This document shows, piece after piece, positions 1 through 7,415 of a stretch of DNA of 64,000 nucleotides. The stretch's first letter is position 1. Each line of letters begins with the position of its first letter. The DNA is from Pacificimonas sp036351775 (GTDB lineage: Bacteria; Pseudomonadota; Alphaproteobacteria; Sphingomonadales; Sphingomonadaceae): the NCBI GenBank assembly GCA_036351775.1, contig JAZBPX010000066.1, forward strand, positions 1 through 64,000. The letters run 5' to 3'. The notes beneath the pieces were generated by a model that saw only the letters and a program-made list of their open reading frames with translations, was not told where the DNA came from and searched no databases. The position numbers and the translations under genes are program-made.

Positions 1-56
1 AATAGGAAATTGTCTGCATACTCTCCCGGCCTTCATGGACAAGCGGGAGGCGCGGG

Positions 57-998
57 ATGACGGATCGGGGTTCGGACCAGTACGAGTATCAGCAGGGCGG
101 CGACGGGACGGCGGCGGGCAATGCGGCGCTGTTCGCGGCGGCGGCGGCGGAATGGGAGGCGCCGGATACGCCTCCGGACACACCGCCGGAAGCCTCCCCC
201 GCAACCGCCCGCGCACCATCGCCTGAAACACCGCCCGGCACAGCGGACACCCCGCCCCCGGGTCCGGGCGACCGGCTGCGGCCCGGCCCGCTACAGGGCG
301 CCGCGCACCGCAAGCAGTGGACCCCGGCCGTGCAGCGGCGGTTCCTGGAAACACTGGCGGAGACGGGCTGTGTCTCGCACGCCGCCGATGCCGTCGGGAT
401 GAGCCGGGAGAGCGCTTACCGGTTGCGCCGGCGCACCGACCGCCGCGCCTTTGCCGATGCCTGGTACTGCGCCCAGCGCGTCGCCGCCCACCGGCTGACC
501 GATATCGCGCTGGAGCGCGCCATTTCGGGCAATACCGACCTCATTCTCGACAAGTTCGGCGATGTCGTTGGCTCGCGCGTGCGGCATGATAACCGCCTCC
601 TGATGTTCCTTCTCACCCATTTGCGCTCGTCGGAATATGGCCGGATGGCGGGGCCGCAGCCCTTCGATGCGCGCGCGGCGGAGGATGCCCCGGCGCAGCA
701 CTTTCCCGCTGCCCTGAACGCACTTAGCCGCAGGGAGGAGCGCGATCCCGCGCGCCAGGCCGCGCTTGCCGCGCATGTGGAGGAAAAGGAACGGGCCGCC
801 GCGCGCGAACGCTACCTGCCCGGCCTGACCTCGGACGCCCTCCTCGCCCGCTACCGCGCCGCGCTGGCGGACGACGACCTCGCGGACGATGACCTCGCAG
901 ATGATGACCTATCGGACGATGAAGGGGGCGAAGATCATGACTGGGTGTTCTACGACGGGCCGGGGTCGGACGACCCGAACGCCTCAGACGCCCCCTGA
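57..998 (+). CDS. HTH protein, terminase-small-subunit-like, orphan
   Basis: Encodes 313 aa. The first ~75 residues are Pro/Thr/Ala-rich and look disordered. Residues ~85-150 hold a predicted helix-turn-helix (AETGCVSHAADAVGMSRESAYRLRR, in parts), which resembles the DNA-binding part of phage terminase small subunits and similar sphingomonad hypothetical proteins. A charged helical region follows, and the C-terminus carries acidic tandem repeats (ADDDL x3, then SDDEGG). The start at 57 is preceded by GGGAGG at good spacing. No terminase large subunit or other phage gene is nearby, so a packaging role is unlikely. It is probably a domesticated DNA-binding protein. A 10-bp-period repeat begins ~35 bp after the stop codon. 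The DNA target is not known. Confidence 0.7.
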   Translation: MTDRGSDQYEYQQGGDGTAAGNAALFAAAAAEWEAPDTPPDTPPEASPATARAPSPETPPGTADTPPPGPGDRLRPGPLQGAAHRKQWTPAVQRRFLETLAETGCVSHAADAVGMSRESAYRLRRRTDRRAFADAWYCAQRVAAHRLTDIALERAISGNTDLILDKFGDVVGSRVRHDNRLLMFLLTHLRSSEYGRMAGPQPFDARAAEDAPAQHFPAALNALSRREERDPARQAALAAHVEEKERAAARERYLPGLTSDALLARYRAALADDDLADDDLADDDLSDDEGGEDHDWVFYDGPGSDDPNASDAP

Positions 999-1032
999 CC
1001 CGTGCGCGCCTACACGCATGCGCGCGCGTTAG

Positions 1033-1061
1033 GGTGTGACCCAGTGTGACCCTGTGTAGGA
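1033..1061. repeat. 10-bp-period tandem repeat (GTGTGACCC units)
   Basis: Two full units, GTGTGACCCA and GTGTGACCCT, are followed by a decayed third (GTGTAGG). They lie just after an alternating CG/TG/CA tract at ~1001-1030. The 19-bp core at 1033-1051 occurs again, inverted, at 51814-51832. The one-helical-turn spacing suggests a protein-binding iteron; this is inference. Confidence 0.6.
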
Positions 1062-1125
1062 ACCGGGGTATCGGAACCGGGCCGCCCGCCTAGGCGGATC
1101 GGCCCGGTCCCGGCGGATCGCGGCG

Positions 1126-1584
1126 CTAGTCGATCATTTCCACTTCGCGCATCATGTAGACGCCCTGAATTTCACGAATTTCATTGTACAGCTTCAGCAC
1201 CGTCTCGTTCGCGGAATCGATGTTCGCCTGGCCATAGGCCTCCATGAACTCGTCATAGCGCGCCTTCGACGGGCCGATCATGGCGGTGGAGGGGTAGGTC
1301 GTGACCAGCATCAGGTCGAACGCTCCGCCGGATGGGGCCATGTTGGCATAAATGCCGTAATCCTCGATGTGGCCCAGGCTTTTGGCGACGTCGTTCGCGG
1401 CGATCCATGTTGCCTTCAGCCCCTCCAGATAGGTTTCGAACTGTCCCGGGGTCAGCGTGACGGTGGTCAGTTCGACCACAGAATCGCTGATCGTATAGTC
1501 CTCATACTCCTGAAGCTGCGCAGCCGCCGGGCTGGCAAGGCTCGTCGCGGCGGCGATCATCGCGCCTGTCAGAAATGTCTTCAT
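1126..1584 (-). CDS. Exported hypothetical protein
   Basis: 152 aa. Residues 1-22 form a clear Sec signal peptide (MKTFLTGAMIAAATSLASPAAAQ, ending in the AAA-Q cleavage context). The mature part is an acidic ~130-residue domain with no cysteines or metal motif that I recognise. The start at 1584 has AAGGGG upstream. The gene is followed on the minus strand by the HTH locus on the opposite strand (convergent). Function is unknown; a small periplasmic alpha/beta-barrel-like protein would fit the length, but that is a guess. Confidence 0.75.
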   Translation of the reverse strand: MKTFLTGAMIAAATSLASPAAAQLQEYEDYTISDSVVELTTVTLTPGQFETYLEGLKATWIAANDVAKSLGHIEDYGIYANMAPSGGAFDLMLVTTYPSTAMIGPSKARYDEFMEAYGQANIDSANETVLKLYNEIREIQGVYMMREVEMID

Positions 1585-1698
1585 GTCCCATATCCCCTTG
1601 TTGTCGCGCCGGAACGACGCGACCCAGCCCTTAACATGGATCAGGAAGGAGTCGAGCTATCCCGGAACGGTGCAAGGTGACGGCGGGATCGGGGCACC

Positions 1699-2274
1699 CT
1701 ACTCCGTTGGCGGCATCAGCACCGTGTCGATGATGTGCACCGTGCCGTTCGCCACCGCGATATCGGTTTCCACGAGGCCCGCCTCGCTGTCGGGCGTCGC
1801 GCGGATGACCGGCGCGCCCTCCTCGGTCAGGCTGGCGGTCAGCTGGAAGTTGTTGCTGGTCGTCATCGAGGCCGTGTCGTCCGCGCCGCCCTCCAGCGCC
1901 GCCATCAGCTCGTCCGACGTCATCGACGAACGGAGGAGGTGGTAACCAAGGAGCTGGCGCAGCGTCGATGCATTCGCCGGATCGGTCAGGAATTCGAGCG
2001 TCGACTCGTCCACCTGTTCAAAGGCTTCGTTGGTCGGCGCGAACAGGGTCAGGCTGCGCGCACCCTCCAGCGCCGGCCCCATGTTGGTGTCCATGAGGAG
2101 GCCGTGCAGCGTCGACAGCTCCGGGCGCTCCGCCAGCACCTCGATCGCCAGCGGCCCGGCGGGCTCCACCTCGACCTCTTCCTCGACCTGGATGCGCGGG
2201 TCGGGCCCCGGATTGTCGCACGCCGCCACAAGCGCCAGCATCGACGCCGATAGGATCGCCATTGTCGGTTTCAT
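1699..2274 (-). CDS. Fasciclin (FAS1) domain lipoprotein
   Basis: 191 aa. The N-terminus MKPTMAILSASMLALVAAC is a lipoprotein signal with lipobox LVAAC (Cys ~19). After an acidic linker, residues ~45-190 form one FAS1 domain: the H1-like block LTLFAPTNEAFEQV, YHLLRSSMTSDEL in the middle, and the terminal H2-like block VANGTVHIIDTVLMPP. FAS1 domains usually mediate adhesion or surface interactions. The start at 2274 is chosen because GGGGAGG precedes it and the signal peptide starts there; an upstream in-frame start at 2337 would add an Arg-rich stretch. It is the last member of a minus-strand run of small secreted proteins. Confidence 0.88.
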   Translation of the reverse strand: MKPTMAILSASMLALVAACDNPGPDPRIQVEEEVEVEPAGPLAIEVLAERPELSTLHGLLMDTNMGPALEGARSLTLFAPTNEAFEQVDESTLEFLTDPANASTLRQLLGYHLLRSSMTSDELMAALEGGADDTASMTTSNNFQLTASLTEEGAPVIRATPDSEAGLVETDIAVANGTVHIIDTVLMPPTE

Positions 2275-2364
2275 CGTCTGTCCTCCCCTTTTGTCGTCTT
2301 CTATGGGGTGAACTCTACGCCGCGGTGCCCGTGCCAATCAAGAGCCGGTCAGCGTCTGCCGGTT

Positions 2365-2901
2365 TCAGCGTGGCGGTGCGCCGAGAGCCCGGCGCACTAG
2401 AACGGTCGTCTCGTCGCGAAGTTCATAGGTGTCGAACAGCCACTCCGCGCCGCGTGGCCGCCGCGTCTGCTCCCGCGCTTCGACCACGGTATCCCCTTCG
2501 CGGATTTCGATATGCTCTTCGACGGTCACGCAGCCCAGCTCCGCGCAGCGCAGCACAAGGCCCCATGCCCCCCTCGAAAAGCTGGCAGGCACATCGGACG
2601 ACAGCGCGGCCGGATCGATGCTGACGGACCGGCGAATGGTTACCGCCTCGGTCATGGCGGCACCGGCCTCCACGGTGACCTCAACCTCCTGCCACGACCA
2701 CTCCTCCGGCGAAAAGTTCGGCTCACTCAAGGCCCAGCGAAAGGTAAGCGCCTGTCCCTCGACCCGGTCAGAGCGAGAGACGGGCGCGAACTGGCCCGGC
2801 AGCGCGGCGATGGCCGTCGCCTGTTCGGCCTCGGTCGGCAGCGAATAATTCCCGCAGCCCGCAACCACAGCGCAGAGGACAGGAAACAGGAGCTTAGGCA
2901 T
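2365..2901 (-). CDS. Hypothetical lipoprotein
   Basis: 178 aa. MPKLLFPVLCAVVAGCGN is a lipoprotein signal (lipobox VAGC, Cys 16). The mature domain is ~160 aa with no recognised family. The start at 2901 is chosen because it gives the signal peptide; the longer in-frame ORF to 2970 adds an Arg-rich leader. The region just upstream of the start contains a 7-bp inverted repeat that overlaps the probable ribosome binding site. A micropeptide ORF lies 116 bp upstream on the same strand. Confidence 0.75.
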   Translation of the reverse strand: MPKLLFPVLCAVVAGCGNYSLPTEAEQATAIAALPGQFAPVSRSDRVEGQALTFRWALSEPNFSPEEWSWQEVEVTVEAGAAMTEAVTIRRSVSIDPAALSSDVPASFSRGAWGLVLRCAELGCVTVEEHIEIREGDTVVEAREQTRRPRGAEWLFDTYELRDETTVLVRRALGAPPR

Positions 2902-2906
2902 CGAAA

Positions 2907-2930
2907 GGCCCTTATAAAAAAGGAAGGGCC
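2907..2930 (-). promoter_or_regulatory. Hairpin overlapping the RBS of the 2365-2901 lipoprotein gene
   Basis: On the minus strand GGCCCTT and AAGGGCC form a perfect 7-bp stem with a 10-nt A/U-rich loop. The 3' arm contains AAGG, which is the best Shine-Dalgarno candidate 5-9 nt before the ATG. Folding would hide the RBS. A regulatory role is inferred from position only. Confidence 0.4.
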
Positions 2931-3017
2931 GCCGCCGGGACAGGCTCCCGATCGCGGCGACCCTTCGCATGGATCAGCAGCCGGTCAGACCCGGCCAGCC
3001 GAGGCTATCGCTGCGCC

Positions 3018-3074
3018 TTAGCAGCACCCTCCGCCGAAAGACTGAACCGACCCCAATTCTGAACCATGAGACAT
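3018..3074 (-). CDS. 18-codon micropeptide ORF ending GGGCC
   Basis: Reads MSHGSELGSVQSFGGGCC then TAA. The ATG at 3074 is preceded by GAAGGGAGGTGATCCG, which matches the complement of the 16S rRNA 3' tail over about 12 of 13 positions with ideal spacing. It is one of the strongest Shine-Dalgarno sequences in the window. The ORF sits 62 nt after the VOC gene stop and 116 nt before the next lipoprotein start, all on the same strand. The terminal Cys-Cys after three glycines could be a metal ligand, a modification site in a small ribosomal peptide, or a cysteine-sensing leader. None of these can be decided from the sequence. Confidence 0.5.
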   Translation of the reverse strand: MSHGSELGSVQSFGGGCC

Positions 3075-3115
3075 CGGATCACCTCCCTTCACTTCGTTGA
3101 TGTTACGCTGGAAGA

Positions 3116-3131
3116 TGGAGCAGGAGCTCCA
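3116..3131 (-). other. Stem-loop after the VOC gene
   Basis: TGGAGC and GCTCCA form a 6-bp stem with a 4-nt loop, located 5 nt after the VOC gene stop. No U-tract follows, so it is not a convincing intrinsic terminator. It may separate the VOC message from the micropeptide. Confidence 0.3.
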
Positions 3132-3136
3132 ACAAC

Positions 3137-3517
3137 TCAACCCATATTCATCTTGTAGACGCAGATCTTGTTGCCGCAGGGATCGCGGAAGTACGCCCCG
3201 TAGAAGACATTCTCGATCCGCCACCCCGGCGCGCCGTCATCGGTCGCACCGGCGTCCAGCGCGACCTTGTGCGCGGCGTCGACCGCATCGGTGTCATCGC
3301 AGGCGAGCGCGATCATGTTGCCGTTGCCGCACGCTGCCCCTTCGCCGTCATAGGGCTTCGATACGGCGAGCATCGCGCCCTTGCCGCTGCCATAGAACCA
3401 GCCACGGTCCGGCGGGATCTTCATCAGCCGCTTGCCGCCGAGACTTTCGGAGACCTGATCCCAGAAGGCGAGCGAGGTTTCGAGGTCGTTCGACCCGATA
3501 AAGGCGTAACCGATCAT
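3137..3517 (-). CDS. VOC (glyoxalase/dioxygenase superfamily) protein
   Basis: 126 aa, a single vicinal-oxygen-chelate domain with two beta-alpha-beta-beta-beta halves: YAFIGSNDLETSLAFWDQV at the N-terminus and YFRDPCGNKICVYK at the C-terminus. The usual metal-binding Glu near the end is not evident (KICVYK), so enzymatic activity is uncertain. The gene begins 12 nt after the stop of the redoxin/cytochrome fusion, so the two are very probably co-transcribed. The substrate is not recognisable. Confidence 0.85.
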   Translation of the reverse strand: MIGYAFIGSNDLETSLAFWDQVSESLGGKRLMKIPPDRGWFYGSGKGAMLAVSKPYDGEGAACGNGNMIALACDDTDAVDAAHKVALDAGATDDGAPGWRIENVFYGAYFRDPCGNKICVYKMNMG

Positions 3518-3529
3518 GGACCTGCGCTC

Positions 3530-5680
3530 CTATTCGCCGCCGGCCGAAGCCGCCGTACCGTCGTCGGTGTCTGCGTCGGCCGTGCTATCCGCCTGCTGGC
3601 GGCGCTGCTGCATCATCTGACGCATATAGGCCATGGCCTGTCCAAACTCGGCCTTGTCGACCGCGCCGGACCCATCCTGGTCCATCTGCGCGAAGAAGGG
3701 CTTCATCGGCGAACCGGTCGAGCCCTTGAACTCCGCTTCCTGCAACACGCCGTCACGGTTGTCATCATAAACATAGAAGTAGCGGCCATCCTCGATATCG
3801 CTGGCCTTCCCCTCCTGCAGATAGGCAGTGGTTTCGCCGACGATGCGGTAGCTGAGCGAGGTGTACAGCATTTCCTCGTAACTCTGGTCGCCCCAGACGA
3901 TCCGGCGGTTTGGATCGGGGTTCGCGAAGTTGTTCTCCGAATTGTCGTAAATATAGTTCGCGATCAGGCGGGAGCCCGCTTCGATGGTCACAGGCTCGGT
4001 GAATTTATACTCGCGCTGCCAGTTGAAATCGTAACGCGGCAGTGACAGCAGCATTTCCGTCGTGCCATCGGGCTTTTCGAGAATTAGCTCGCTCGAATAG
4101 CCGCGATAATGCGCGTGCGGGAAGGCGGACAGCAGCTTGATGTCATGCGGCACCGGCATATAGGCCGTTTCGACGTGGCGGGCCGTGTTCTCCGGAATTT
4201 CGATGGAGGCGTCCAGGATCACGACCGTGCGGTCGATCAGCTCGGGCACCTCGTCATGGAAATACAGGCCGACCTGCGACGTGTCGGTCACCGCCTTGCC
4301 CACCGGCGTGTAATGCATCTGGAAACCGACATAGCCGCCTGCCGGGAAGGGAACGCCAGCCCGCTCGCCGCGCGTTTGGCTCTCCGCGCCCACGGCATAG
4401 CCGCCAACGGAGAATTCCCAGTCGCCCGCGGTCTGCTCCATGTCGTCGCCAAGGTCCGACAGATACCCGGCCAGAATGTGGTGAACCGTTTCGCGGCTGC
4501 CGGCCTTGTAGGTTGCGGCCTTCAGCCACTTGTCCTCGGTCAGCGGATTGGCGACCCAAGGATAGCGGTAATCGACAACCCCGGATGCGGGCACGTCATA
4601 GGACGGGATGGTCAGGATCAGGTCCGGCTCGCCCAGCGGCCAGTCAGCGGCGACCATGCGCTCGGCCTTCAGCGGATCAGGGCCGTCGCCGCGCGGCGCA
4701 CCGGCCTCAATCCAGTGAACGAGTGTCTTCTTTTGCTCGGCGGTCAGGCTGCGGTCGCCCTCGAACTCGCCGTAGACCGGGTCGGCATGCCAGGGCGGCA
4801 TCCGGCCCGTGCGGATCGTCTCGCGCATCATCGGCGCCCAGCCCGCAATCGTCTCGTAATCTTCCATTGCCCAGGGTCCGATCCCGCCCTCAACGTGGCA
4901 GTCGGCGCACTTGCTCATCAGGATCGGCGCAACGTCCTTCGAATAGGAGATGTTGGCATGGCTTTGCTTCTGCATCCGCTCCGGGAAGTTGACGATGCAG
5001 CCGGCGACGCGACCGCCGGAGCGGCTCGCTGGGGCGGCGCCCGCGATCATCGCATCCAGCGCGTCGGCGACATAGTCGTTCTCGGCCGTTTCCTTCTGCC
5101 GCTCGAAAGTCTGCCGATCGTTCAGCGGGCCGTGATAGACGACCTTGTAGCCCTGCGCCGGATCGAGGATGAACACCTCCGCAGTGCGCGTCACGCCCAT
5201 CGACTCGCCGATCAACTGCTCGGTATCCATCAGGATCGGCACGTCGAAGCCGTATTCCGCGGCTTCGGCAGCCACCTCCGCGCGGTCATCCTGCAGGTTC
5301 GAATTCAGCATGTAGAACTGCACGCCCTTGTCGGCATAGCGGGCCTGCAGGTCGGCAAGATCTTCGCTGTAGTTGCGGACGATCGGACAGCCATTGCCGT
5401 GCACCATGATGACAACCGCCTCGGCGCTGCGGTCGTAGTAAAGCTCATGCGCCAGCCCGGTGTGATCGGTCAGGCGGAAATTATCGACATAGTCCGGAAT
5501 GGCCACGGACATCGGGGCCTTACCGCCCATCGCCGAATGGTCCATCGCGGAGTGATCCATTGCACCGTGATCCGCGACTGCCGGTGTTGCTTGGGTCGTA
5601 TCGGCGGCATTGGCACCAATCAACGCAGCGGCAGCAATACAAACGCTGCCAAACGCAGCGGAACGTTTCCAGACGGACAT
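3530..5680 (-). CDS. Redoxin / cytochrome c / copper type II oxygenase-like / EF-hand fusion protein
   Basis: 716 aa, exported. In order: signal peptide (~1-26, MSVWKRSAAFGSVC...); a His/Met-rich segment (DHGAMDHSAMDHSAM, ~34-48) typical of copper-binding linkers; a thioredoxin-fold redoxin (~60-210) with a single conserved Cys in GNGCPIVRNYSEDL; a cytochrome-type CADCH haem motif (~259-263); a copper type II ascorbate-dependent monooxygenase-like region with ETVHHILAGYL, MHYTPVGK and FPHAHYRG; and two C-terminal EF-hands, DDNRDGVLQEAEF and DQDGSGAVDKAEF. The start at 5680 gives a clean signal peptide; upstream in-frame codons are unlikely. It is divergent from the flavin monooxygenase at 5813. 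The family is known as a redoxin/AhpC-TSA plus copper monooxygenase fusion; the substrate is unknown. Confidence 0.85.
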   Translation of the reverse strand: MSVWKRSAAFGSVCIAAAALIGANAADTTQATPAVADHGAMDHSAMDHSAMGGKAPMSVAIPDYVDNFRLTDHTGLAHELYYDRSAEAVVIMVHGNGCPIVRNYSEDLADLQARYADKGVQFYMLNSNLQDDRAEVAAEAAEYGFDVPILMDTEQLIGESMGVTRTAEVFILDPAQGYKVVYHGPLNDRQTFERQKETAENDYVADALDAMIAGAAPASRSGGRVAGCIVNFPERMQKQSHANISYSKDVAPILMSKCADCHVEGGIGPWAMEDYETIAGWAPMMRETIRTGRMPPWHADPVYGEFEGDRSLTAEQKKTLVHWIEAGAPRGDGPDPLKAERMVAADWPLGEPDLILTIPSYDVPASGVVDYRYPWVANPLTEDKWLKAATYKAGSRETVHHILAGYLSDLGDDMEQTAGDWEFSVGGYAVGAESQTRGERAGVPFPAGGYVGFQMHYTPVGKAVTDTSQVGLYFHDEVPELIDRTVVILDASIEIPENTARHVETAYMPVPHDIKLLSAFPHAHYRGYSSELILEKPDGTTEMLLSLPRYDFNWQREYKFTEPVTIEAGSRLIANYIYDNSENNFANPDPNRRIVWGDQSYEEMLYTSLSYRIVGETTAYLQEGKASDIEDGRYFYVYDDNRDGVLQEAEFKGSTGSPMKPFFAQMDQDGSGAVDKAEFGQAMAYMRQMMQQRRQQADSTADADTDDGTAASAGGE

Positions 5681-5812
5681 GATTCTCTCCCTAGCGCGGC
5701 CGATTCCCAATCCGGCCACAATTTAAGTGTGCCTCATTTTCTCGCGAGCGACAAGGCGATCTCCCACTGCCTTCCTCTTTTCGACAGCCTCTGGGCGGTG
5801 CATATTCACGCC

Positions 5813-7372
5813 ATGGCAGAACAAGACTCCCGTCCGTCCTTACCCGCCGTTCCCAGCGGCGGCACGGATCACGCACCCCGCCTGACCGCCGTCATAGTTG
5901 GGGCGGGCATGTCTGGCCTCCTCGCCGCGATCCGGTTGAAGCAAGAGGGGATCGAGAGCTTCGTCGTTCTGGAGCGGGGCGACGATGTCGGCGGCACCTG
6001 GCTCTACAACCAGTATCCCGGTGCCAGCTGCGACGTACCCAGCCACCTCTACTCCTACTCGTTTCGGCCAAAGCCCGACTGGTCGCGCATGTTCGCCATG
6101 CAGCCGGAAATCCTCGAGTATTTCCGGGACACTGCGAAAGCGGAGGGACTCTACCCCCACATCGCGTTCAGGACCGAGGTTGCCGGCGCTGCCTTCGACG
6201 AGCGGGAAGGGCGCTGGCGCGTTGCGGCAAAGGACGGCCGCGAGTGGGACGCCCGCTTCCTGTTCATCGCAACGGGCCAGCTGAACGAGCCCGCCATCCC
6301 GGACATCCCCGGTCGCCGCGACTTTGCCGGTATCCAGTTTCACTCCGCGCGCTGGAACGCCGCGACAGACCTGACGGGCAAGAATGTCGTCGCCATCGGC
6401 ACGGGTGCCAGCGCCGCGCAATATGTGCCGCCGGTCGCCGAACAGGCCAAGCAGTTGACCGTCATTCAGCGTTCCCCCAACTGGATGATCCCGCGCCCCG
6501 ACTTCGAATTTCCAGACTGGGCAAAGACGGCCATGCGCTACGCACCGCCGCTACGCCGCCTCCTGCGCGCGTTCATCTATTTCTCGAACGAGCTGAACTT
6601 CCGCGCGATGAGAAACCCCGGCGGCTGGATCGCGCGCGGGCTAGAGAGAAAGGCGCGTAAACAGCTCGAAGAGGAAATCCCCGACCGCGAACTTCGTGCA
6701 AAGCTCACGCCCGACTATCCCGTCGGCTGCAAACGCCTCCTCGTCATCAGCGACTATTATCCCGCCCTTCGGCGAGAGAATGTCGAGCTGGTCACCGACA
6801 GCGTCAGCCGCATCCACCAGACCGGCATCGAACTGGAAAGCGGCCGCCGTATCCCGGCAGAGGTCCTGATCTGGGGCACGGGCTTCGATACGAAGAGCTT
6901 CGTTCTCCCCATCGAGATCACCGGCCTCGGTGGCCGTCGTCTCTCTGACGACTGGGCGAAGGGTGCAGAGGGCTACAAGGGCACGCTCGTCAGCGGCTAT
7001 CCCAATATGGCCGTCCTCTACGGTCCCAATACGAACCTTGGCCACAGCTCGATTATCTTCATGGCGGAGCGCCAGATGGACTATGTCATGAAGCTGGTCC
7101 GCGCCGTCCTTGGAAAAGACTTACGCTATCTCGATGTGCGGCCAGAGGTTCAGCGCCGCTGGAACGCGGACCTGCAGCGCCGTCTTGGCAAAACCGTTTG
7201 GGCAGGGCCCTGCGAAAGCTGGTACAAGCATGATGGAAAGATCATCAACAACTGGTCCTCGACTACCATTCGCTTCGCTCTCGAAACGCGGACACTGGAT
7301 GAGCGCAACTTCGATGCCGGAACGCACCTTCTGCCGGGCGCAGAACCGCTGAAACTGGAACCAACCGCCTAG
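5813..7372 (+). CDS. FAD-dependent monooxygenase, Baeyer-Villiger type
   Basis: 519 aa. An N-terminal FAD-binding Rossmann motif (VIVGAGMSGLLAA, ~25-37) is followed by the Baeyer-Villiger fingerprint FxGxxxHxxxW (FAGIQFHSARW, ~168-178). A second nucleotide-binding motif for NADPH is VVAIGTGASAAQ. The ORF is open far upstream on the same frame, but the region before 5813 is the antisense of the neighbouring fusion gene. The ATG at 5813 places the FAD motif at the normal distance from the N-terminus. It probably oxidises a ketone or a lipophilic substrate with NADPH and O2; the natural substrate cannot be read from sequence. Confidence 0.9.
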   Translation: MAEQDSRPSLPAVPSGGTDHAPRLTAVIVGAGMSGLLAAIRLKQEGIESFVVLERGDDVGGTWLYNQYPGASCDVPSHLYSYSFRPKPDWSRMFAMQPEILEYFRDTAKAEGLYPHIAFRTEVAGAAFDEREGRWRVAAKDGREWDARFLFIATGQLNEPAIPDIPGRRDFAGIQFHSARWNAATDLTGKNVVAIGTGASAAQYVPPVAEQAKQLTVIQRSPNWMIPRPDFEFPDWAKTAMRYAPPLRRLLRAFIYFSNELNFRAMRNPGGWIARGLERKARKQLEEEIPDRELRAKLTPDYPVGCKRLLVISDYYPALRRENVELVTDSVSRIHQTGIELESGRRIPAEVLIWGTGFDTKSFVLPIEITGLGGRRLSDDWAKGAEGYKGTLVSGYPNMAVLYGPNTNLGHSSIIFMAERQMDYVMKLVRAVLGKDLRYLDVRPEVQRRWNADLQRRLGKTVWAGPCESWYKHDGKIINNWSSTTIRFALETRTLDERNFDAGTHLLPGAEPLKLEPTA

Positions 7373-7415
7373 CCCGCGCCTTCGCCTAGAAACGGGACAA
7401 AAGGGGTTAGAGGCA

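Noticed and set aside
836..935. Possible CRISPR-like short repeats in the acidic tail of the HTH gene
   Set aside because: These are in-frame codon repeats for ADDDL with no spacers; simply a protein low-complexity repeat.
57..998. Prophage at the left edge
   Set aside because: Apart from the HTH similarity there is no integrase, portal, capsid or attachment site in the window.
3075..3224. Extension of the micropeptide ORF to a 68-residue protein
   Set aside because: The extra 50 residues overlap the VOC gene in another frame and lack an RBS; the strong Shine-Dalgarno belongs to the internal ATG at 3074.
4109..5812. Long open frame upstream of the flavin monooxygenase
   Set aside because: It runs antisense through the redoxin/cytochrome fusion gene and lacks family sequence; the FAD motif follows the ATG at 5813 at the normal distance.
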